NCBI GenBank assembly: GCA_963693365.1
Contig: CAVNZM010000013.1
Coordinates: 1-64,000 of the forward strand
Direction of reading: 5' to 3'
Source of the DNA: Amoebidium appalachense
Lineage: Eukaryota > Ichthyosporea
Length of the DNA stretch: 64,000 nucleotides
This document shows, piece by piece, positions 55,963-64,000 of the stretch. Position numbers and translations under genes: made by a program. Each line of letters starts with the position of its first letter. The stretch's first letter is position 1. The notes beneath the pieces are model-generated. The model ran no database searches, had not been told where the DNA came from, and saw only the letters and a program-made list of their open reading frames with translations.

Positions 55963-56066
55963 CCAGGACCTAGATCCCAGCCAGCCGCACAAAATCTACA
56001 CAGACCTTCCTCCGAGTCCATCAAAAACTGACCCATCCATCCTGCACTCTTGTGAATGACCCGGTA

Positions 56067-56160
56067 CCCTCCCCCCCCCCCCCCCCCCCCCCTCCTCGAT
56101 GTCAAATGTTCTTTTTTCTGTTTTTGTTGGGAGGAGGGGAGGGGGGAGGGGGGAGGGGGG
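56067..56160. repeat. C22 run and G/A-rich tract
   Basis: A 22-base C run at 56071-56092, then a purine-rich gggagg repeat near 56132-56160. Confidence 0.9.
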
Positions 56161-56425
56161 GAAGGGCATGGTAGAAATAAAGGGTACTATGTAAACATTG
56201 TCAAGGCAGGATTTCTTCTCCAGGCCCGGAGTCCGGGCCCGGAGTCCACCGTGATATACATGGCTTTGTATTTGTGCGATTATTGCATACAGAATACGCT
56301 GCAAGAACGCCGTAACAAGCAAGACTCATGATGCCGCTGTGTGTGTGGATGGACGTGCACACACACACCGTGGGTTATGGGCTTCTGTCTGCAAGGATAC
56401 CAGGGCAAGCAGGACTCATGCAGCA

Positions 56426-56960
<535 letters not shown>

Positions 56961-57055
56961 TCAATCCCCCCCTAACTCAATCCCATCCACACCCACCCGC
57001 ATCAACATACCTCTCATGAGGCCCCCCCAAGGGAGGGTGGGGGGGGGGATGATAC

Positions 57056-58665
<1,610 letters not shown>

Positions 58666-58904
58666 CTTGGACGATACAAGACATAAAAATATGAGCATGT
58701 GAACAGATGTGCATGTGGCATTATGGCACGTGTGTGTGCATGTGTGCGTGTATGTGTGTGTGGGTTGTGTGAGAAGATGCCATGGCCCAGTATAAGGAGG
58801 GACCGGCAGAGAGGTTGTTGGTCGGGGAGGGGTGGGGCCAAATCCACAACTAGGGTGTTGCGGTTAAGCGCTGCTTGAGCCACCTGTGCGTGCGTGTGTG
58901 TGTT

Positions 58905-58969
58905 GGGGGGGGGGGGGGGGGGGGGGGGAGAGGGGGGGAGGGAAGGGGGAGAAGGGCGTGTGTGTGTGT

Positions 58970-59008
<39 letters not shown>

Positions 59009-59149
59009 TGTGTGCGAGTGTGTGTGTGTGTGTGCGCGCGCACGTGTGCGTGTGCGGGTGTGTGTGTGCGCGCTTACGTGTGTTTGCGCGTGCGCGCGCG
59101 CGCGTGTGTGTGCGCGCGTGTGCTCATGTGTGTGCGTGCGCGTCTGCTC

Positions 59150-59180
<31 letters not shown>

Positions 59181-59350
59181 CGCGCGTGTGTGAATGTGTG
59201 CGTGTGTTTGTGTGTGGCGTGGGGTTTTTGTGTATGTGTGTTGGGGGGAGGGGGGGGGGGGGAGGGGATGCAACATAGGAGGGAACCTGAGTAGAGGATA
59301 GTAAAGAAGGAAAGGAGGGGAAGGGGGGGGGGGGGGGGGGGGGGAGGGGG
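58905..59350. repeat. Poly-G and TG/CG-rich repeats
   Basis: G runs at 58905-58928, 59248-59262 and 59323-59343, with TG and CG alternating tracts between. Confidence 0.9.
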
Positions 59351-59489
59351 GGAGGGGGTCAGTGATAGTGCTGTGAGCTTTCAACTTACTAGTTAGAGAA
59401 GCCGTAGGGCAAAAGATTTCTATCGCCTGACAATAAGCCTTTATTTTCTGTTTGTGTTGTTTTTTGTGCCCAACCAGGGGAGAGGAAGG

Positions 59490-59790
59490 GGGGCGAGGAA
59501 AAAGGGGAAGGGGGGAAGGGGGGGGGGGGGGGGGGGGGGGGGGGGAGGGGGAGGGGGGGAGAGGGATGTGTTGTGCTTGTGAGACTTCTGAGTCTTGAAA
59601 GTTCGTTGTCGTGGGTGGGCTTCATTTAGGTGGGCTCCTTTTTGTGGAAAGTGGGGTTGGGGAATGGGGAGGGAGGGGGGAGGGGGGAGTAATGCGGGTG
59701 ATGGTGGTTCAAGGAGAGGCTGGGGGAGGGGGGGAGGGGAGGGGATAGGGAGGGAGGAGGGGGGAGGGGGGGGGGGGGGGTTTAAAGAAG
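59490..59790. repeat. Poly-G and G/A-rich tracts
   Basis: Long G runs near 59520-59545 and 59767-59781 and gggagg repeats. The sequence from 59800 to 60200 shows no supported gene. Confidence 0.9.
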
Positions 59791-60199
59791 GAAAGGAAGG
59801 GATGCGAAAAAACCACGCACCTGCTACATCTGTTTGCTTGGGGGGTTCCGGCAATATTTCACAACTTCCTCAGCGGCTCTCGTAGCCTGACCCACCACCT
59901 TCAAGACCCCCGCTTCATCCTTTCCACCAGCCGCCGTGATTTTTTGAACGCCTCTTTGCGAAATTTCCAACTTTTCCTCCGCATTAAATCTTTTCCTGTG
60001 CTGTCAGAAGATATTTACTATCCGCCATTTGCACCGCTGAGCGGTTGATAAGCCGCCCATATCGTCTCACGTTCCCTATGGGTGCACGACATAGAATGCA
60101 CAGTTTGGGCGCAAAAGTGTTCTGCAGCCAACTTAGCGAGAGACGTAAACTCAGAGGTCTTTGAATCACAGATGCACGCCCCTGTAGGAGTGGGTGGGT

Positions 60200-60690
60200 T
60201 GAGGGGTGTGGGTGGGTGGGTAGTGGTGGTGGTGGTGCGGTGGGGGGGGGGGGGGGGGGAGTGGAAAACGGGTAAGAAGAGAGTGTTACGGGGAGGGGGG
60301 GGTGGAGGTTGGAGGAGGGGGTGTGGGAGGGTGGGGGGGGGGGGGGAGGGGAGGGGGAGGCGCGTGGAAGAGGGGCAAGGGGAGAGTGGTAAACAGGAGA
60401 GTACGTGTGAAAAGAATGAAGGGGGATGGGGCAAAGAGGGGAGGGGGGGTTGCCATTTCAACGGAATATAACCAAGACCATGCATGCAAGTTCAATAGGA
60501 TGATCGTGTGCAGGCCAGACAGAAAAACGCAGTCTGTTGTGAACAGGTAGCAGACTAAAACTAGCTAACATTAGCCCCCTCCCCACCTCCTCCCCCCCCC
60601 CCCCCCCTCTCCCCCCCCCCCGCCCCCCCGGCCCCCCCCCCCTCCCCCCCCCCTCCCCCCCCCCCCCCCCCCAAAAAAAAAAAAAAGAAT
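60200..60690. repeat. Poly-G, then poly-C and A14 tracts
   Basis: G-rich tracts at about 60205-60372, and C-rich at about 60576-60672 followed by 14 A (60673-60686). The switch from G-rich to C-rich strands makes this region hairpin-prone. Confidence 0.9.
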
Positions 60691-60940
60691 AGAAAAAAAT
60701 AACCATCATCGCCACCACTACCACCAGCACCCGCAACAACCCCCCACCCTCCCACCTACCCACCCGGCCCACCCCCCATGCCCACCCACCCCCATCTCCC
60801 CTCTACATCTTCCCCCCCATATATTGGCAGCGGGCCACTGAGATGAAACCATAGAAGTGAAGAGCCACTCAGATTAACCAAAAAAGATAAAGAGCCGGTC
60901 AGATTAGCCATATAAGGCAACATACCTCCCTCCCCAGCCA

Positions 60941-61054
60941 TGGGGGGGGGGGGGGGGGGGGGGGGGGGGGAGAGAGAGAGAGAGAGAGGGTGGGAGGGAG
61001 AGAGAGAGAGAGAGGGAGAGAGAGAGAGAGGGAGGGAGTCACAGAGAGAGAGAG

Positions 61055-61099
<45 letters not shown>

Positions 61100-61130
61100 G
61101 AGAGAGAGAGACAGAGAGATCTAGGGGAGT

Positions 61131-61167
<37 letters not shown>

Positions 61168-61170
61168 ATA
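60941..61170. repeat. Poly-G, (GA)n, (TG)n, poly-G composite
   Basis: G29 at about 60942-60970, GA/GGGA repeats to 61055, TG to about 61096, and a G run at about 61131-61166. Confidence 0.95.
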
Positions 61171-61327
61171 GGCTCTTTTACTTTTATTTATGCATTGAGA
61201 CCAATCATATGGTTGGATTTCATGAAGTTTATGTATGGATGTAGGGGCAATGTGAATATGTGGTGGACCCCGGCAGATTTGGCTTTTCCGTATATTATTG
61301 TGGTGCTGCAGCGGCTGAGCCGCAAGC

Positions 61328-61372
61328 TTTTTTTTTTTTTTTTTTTTTTTGTTCCCCTCCCTTCTTTTTTCT

Positions 61373-61421
<49 letters not shown>

Positions 61422-61675
61422 GCCTTTCCTTCTTCCGAACACAAGTGTGTTAACATATCTATTTTTTTTTTTTTCTTTCTTTATTTTTCCTTTTGAACGC
61501 AATTGTGTTTGTATCCGATAGGAGCTGGTGAAATCCGCTGCCTTGGCCTTTGAGAATATCAATACAGCATATGTTCATGTCTCATGTGGTTCCATTCAGA
61601 AATTCACCGTGGGGAGATATGGAATATTTCACATGCACAAAAACCCTCTAAGCATTATGCTTTTCCTTTGTCCTT

Positions 61676-61706
<31 letters not shown>

Positions 61707-61790
61707 TTTCTCTCTTTCTTTCTTTCTTTTTTTTCTTTTTTCTTTTCTTTTTTTTTTTTTCTTTCTTTCTTTTTTTTTTGGGCGGGGGCG
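61328..61790. repeat. Poly-T, poly-C and (CTTT)n tracts
   Basis: T23 near 61328-61350, C40 near 61375-61414, T-rich near 61461-61490 and CTTT repeats at about 61672-61780. No gene seen between them. Confidence 0.95.
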
Positions 61791-62051
61791 GGGGGGAGTA
61801 TGCAAATGATGAACCTTTGTGCCATTAGGGTTTACACACTTTTTATTGCGTGGACACTGCCGGAGGCCCAGCCACATTCGACGGCCTACTGCGTTTTCCA
61901 GCGCAGCCAATCAAATGCAGCCAGTGACATATGTACATGCTAGGCAACAATGAGCGCCATAGTAGTATATGACACCCCTATTACATATTATGGGTAAGCA
62001 GAGGCTAGCATCGGTAGCTCCGAAAGAAAGTTAAGGCACCGGATCACAATA

Positions 62052-63125
62052 TCATACTGTGCAGCTGGCATTAATAAGGTGATCTAGGATAGTCATCTTA
62101 AAACGGATATATTGAGGAAGAGAGGAAGAAAAGAGAATAAAACCGCCAATAACCTCCGGTTCTAATACGTTAGCTAACAGGTTGCACTTATTGATAGATA
62201 TGCAGCCGCGAGTAAACCGCCCCCCACACATATTACACATACGAGCAGGACACACCAGAAACCGATTACACCGCCAATCCATAATCATCTTTGCGTTTTT
62301 ACACCACACCACATCACGAATAAACGAATCTATGTATGAACGAGACTCTCTAACCGTATCCGCCATATAGGCTACTAGTAGTTGGTGTTTTTGCGGTCCT
62401 AACACCGGAAGGGACTCAACACGTAGAGTAAAAAGATAGAGTCTATCAGCCATAGACTTGAAACTATTCATATTCACTGGCACACTATGATCTAGCCGTA
62501 CCTCCGGTGGGGTCGCCAGCCATTCCACATAACGCTCGGCAATGGGCAGAGACGATGGGGAAGGGAAGAGGTAGAGGGGCGAGTCCGGCGGGGATGCGTG
62601 TAGCCGGAAGAGCGGGTGGTCCGGGGCACAAGCGGACAGGCGGGTGATATGCTCGTGAAATTTAAGGGCTAATTCGTGTACGCGTTGTGATGGTGGTGTG
62701 AGTGCGTAGAGAGAATTAAAAAGGCGTCTAGGGATAGGTGTGGAAAGACCAGTGAGAAACGTACAACAAGTTGTGTAGTGGAAATCATCTATTGATTTGA
62801 GGACATTAGTAACAGTATCTAGTAGGGGGTGCCATAGCTAGTAAGGGCAACCCGTATTCAGACAAAGGGCGAATATATGTGCGAAATATACTAAGACGAT
62901 TGTATAGGTGGACAGTATGAGAGAGAGTAGCAAGATACACATCCCTAAATAACCGAAGACACCTGCCTGCACTCTCCACCCGAAGGTCGATCATCTGTTT
63001 GAAACATATGCCCCATTCGTCCACCGGAATCCCAAAATACTTGTATTCGATTGGGCGAGGGAGGGGACTGCCGAAAATACAAACGTCGTCCCATGCCGGT
63101 ATCGATTTTGATAAAAGGGCACACT
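62052..63125 (-). mobile_element. Second non-LTR retrotransposon copy, 5'-truncated
   Basis: Read on the minus strand from about 63125, it encodes KCALLSKSIPAWDD, then a YFGIPVDEWG block and IRPLSEYGLPLLAMAPPT. After a disrupted middle it has a cysteine-rich end (CPARMCNMCGGRFTRGC...) stopping at 62052. These match the last third of the reverse transcriptase of the 49061 element, but the sequence is clearly diverged, so it is a related family. The catalytic ADD box is missing, as expected for a 5'-truncated insertion. Confidence 0.7.
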
Positions 63126-63141
63126 TTTTGAGGATGGCGAC

Positions 63142-63360
63142 ATGGAGATATTGCCGGCGCTACCCGGAATTTTCCCGAACATTCAGGAGATTTCCATCGA
63201 CATCGACCTTCAGTCTGAGGATATCGAGTCGATCCATTTCAGTGCGCCGCGGCGTGGGAACACCTGAAACACCTGTCTATAACCTCGTGTGAACTGTACG
63301 GCAGTCGTGTGGTGGTGCCGTACCTTCCTAATTTGGAAGAGTTCACGGCGAATTTTGACG
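63142..63360 (+). pseudogene. Fragment of a leucine-rich-repeat-like gene
   Basis: From the ATG at 63142 the sequence reads MEILPALPGIFPNIQEISID. After a frame change near 63247 it continues WEHLKHLSITSCELYG, then VVVPYLPNLEEFTANFD, up to the retroelement junction at about 63362. The spacing of L and I residues is leucine-rich-repeat-like and recalls the body of the viral F-box protein at 12 kb. It is flanked by retroelement pieces on both sides, so it is only a remnant. Confidence 0.4.
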
Positions 63361-63361
63361 G

Positions 63362-63720
63362 AATTTTTTTTTTCTTTTGACTGGATTTATTCGACGGAAA
63401 GATATCATAATGCAAGTATGCACGGCATACTGAGAAGACAATAAAAACTTCACGAGTTATCCAGTAACAAGTGCATACTGAGATACCTGAACACTGTGTG
63501 AAAATCATATAAACATTCAATGTGACGACCAACAGAATTCAACAAAAAGTCTAAAGTGTTCACATTGTCAGCTAGTGTAGCAGACACGCGTAGGGAAAGA
63601 GGTAAAACGCGACATAAAACTCACACCTATCAACATGCTTGCGATTAAAAAGTTCAGCACAAAAGTGGCACCAGCGGCGATGAAAACAAGAATTACAGCG
63701 CCACTGCACAACTTCCCAGG
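63362..63720 (-). mobile_element. 3' end of the 49-kb retrotransposon family, copy b
   Basis: The minus strand matches about 51010-51345 closely, including gaagtttttattgtcttctc and cgaataaatccagtcaaaag with an A-rich tail. It is cut at 63720 by the A-rich tail of the next copy, which suggests nesting. Confidence 0.85.
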
Positions 63721-64000
63721 AATTTTTTTTTTCTTTTTCTTTTGACTGGATTTATTCGACGGAAAGATATGCAAGTATGCACGGCACACTGAGAAGACAA
63801 TAAAAACTTCACGAGTTATCCAGTAACAAGTGCATACTGAGATACCTGAACACTGTGTGAAAATCATATAAATACTCAATGTGACGACCAACAGAATTCA
63901 ACAAAAAGTCTAAAGTGTTCACATTGCCAGCTAGTGTAGCAGATACCCGTAGGGAAAGAGGTAAAACGCGACATAAAAATTCACACCTATCAACATGCTT
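63721..64000 (-). mobile_element. 3' end of the same retrotransposon family, copy c
   Basis: Starts with a T-rich tract (tail on the minus strand) at about 63721 and repeats nearly the same sequence as copy b to the window end. It continues beyond the window. Confidence 0.85.

Overview
The window reads as a large eukaryotic DNA virus, or an integrated copy of one, joined to repeat-rich host chromosome. From 1 to about 49.05 kb it is gene-dense, mostly GC-rich and viral. It carries an A32-like packaging ATPase, two paralogous superfamily 3 helicases, PCNA, a minimal ATP-dependent DNA ligase, an H2B-H2A histone doublet, a VLTF2-like zinc finger, KilA-N/MSV199-type proteins, two C5 cytosine methyltransferases, a PL14 polysaccharide lyase, a candidate adenain/Ulp1-like protease and a Polinton-penton-like capsid protein. 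From about 49.05 kb to the end the DNA is typical eukaryotic chromosome: non-LTR retrotransposon copies, a PIF/Harbinger remnant, long CA/TG/G/C microsatellites and intron-interrupted genes. The left edge of the viral part lies outside the window, because a gene is cut at base 1. The gene set resembles small relatives of the Nucleocytoviricota with Polinton-like features, but I cannot place it taxonomically by eye. The host is an unidentified eukaryote; the lyase suggests a cell wall or matrix made of uronic-acid polysaccharide.

Layout. 0-5 kb: a spliced MSV199-like gene, a Vps62-like gene and the capsid gene. 5-8 kb: a lower-GC island with an RGS-domain protein and a seven-membrane-segment protein. 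8-15 kb: helicase 1, an F-box protein and the first member of a three-gene paralogous family. 15-20 kb: PL14 lyase, ligase, histone doublet, a small very basic protein and the candidate protease. 20-24 kb: a tight forward run of small membrane, structural and packaging genes including the A32 ATPase. 24-31 kb: a reverse run ending in PCNA and a roughly 1,500-residue protein with an embedded IS630/Tc1-type DDE domain. 31-38 kb: a virion-like acidic protein, the KilA-N protein, helicase 2 and unknowns. 38-43 kb: tandem repeats and two divergent paralogues facing a duplicated promoter. 43-49 kb: an AAA+ protein, coiled-coil proteins, the tandem methyltransferases and a broken gene.

How it works together. 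Many viral genes have a TATA box about 30-65 bases before the ATG, CCAAT motifs upstream and AATAAA after the stop. One gene has a clear spliceosomal intron. No RNA polymerase or capping enzyme is visible. This suggests nuclear transcription by host Pol II. Helicases, PCNA and ligase would serve replication, the histone doublet and basic proteins would pack DNA, and the ATPase, protease and capsid proteins would build particles. The DDE domain is a candidate integrase. The RGS and 7TM pair suggests interference with host G-protein signalling.

Caution. At least five viral genes change reading frame partway, often at homopolymers or short tandem duplications, while the core replication genes are open. 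Either the assembly has indel errors or the copy is beginning to decay.
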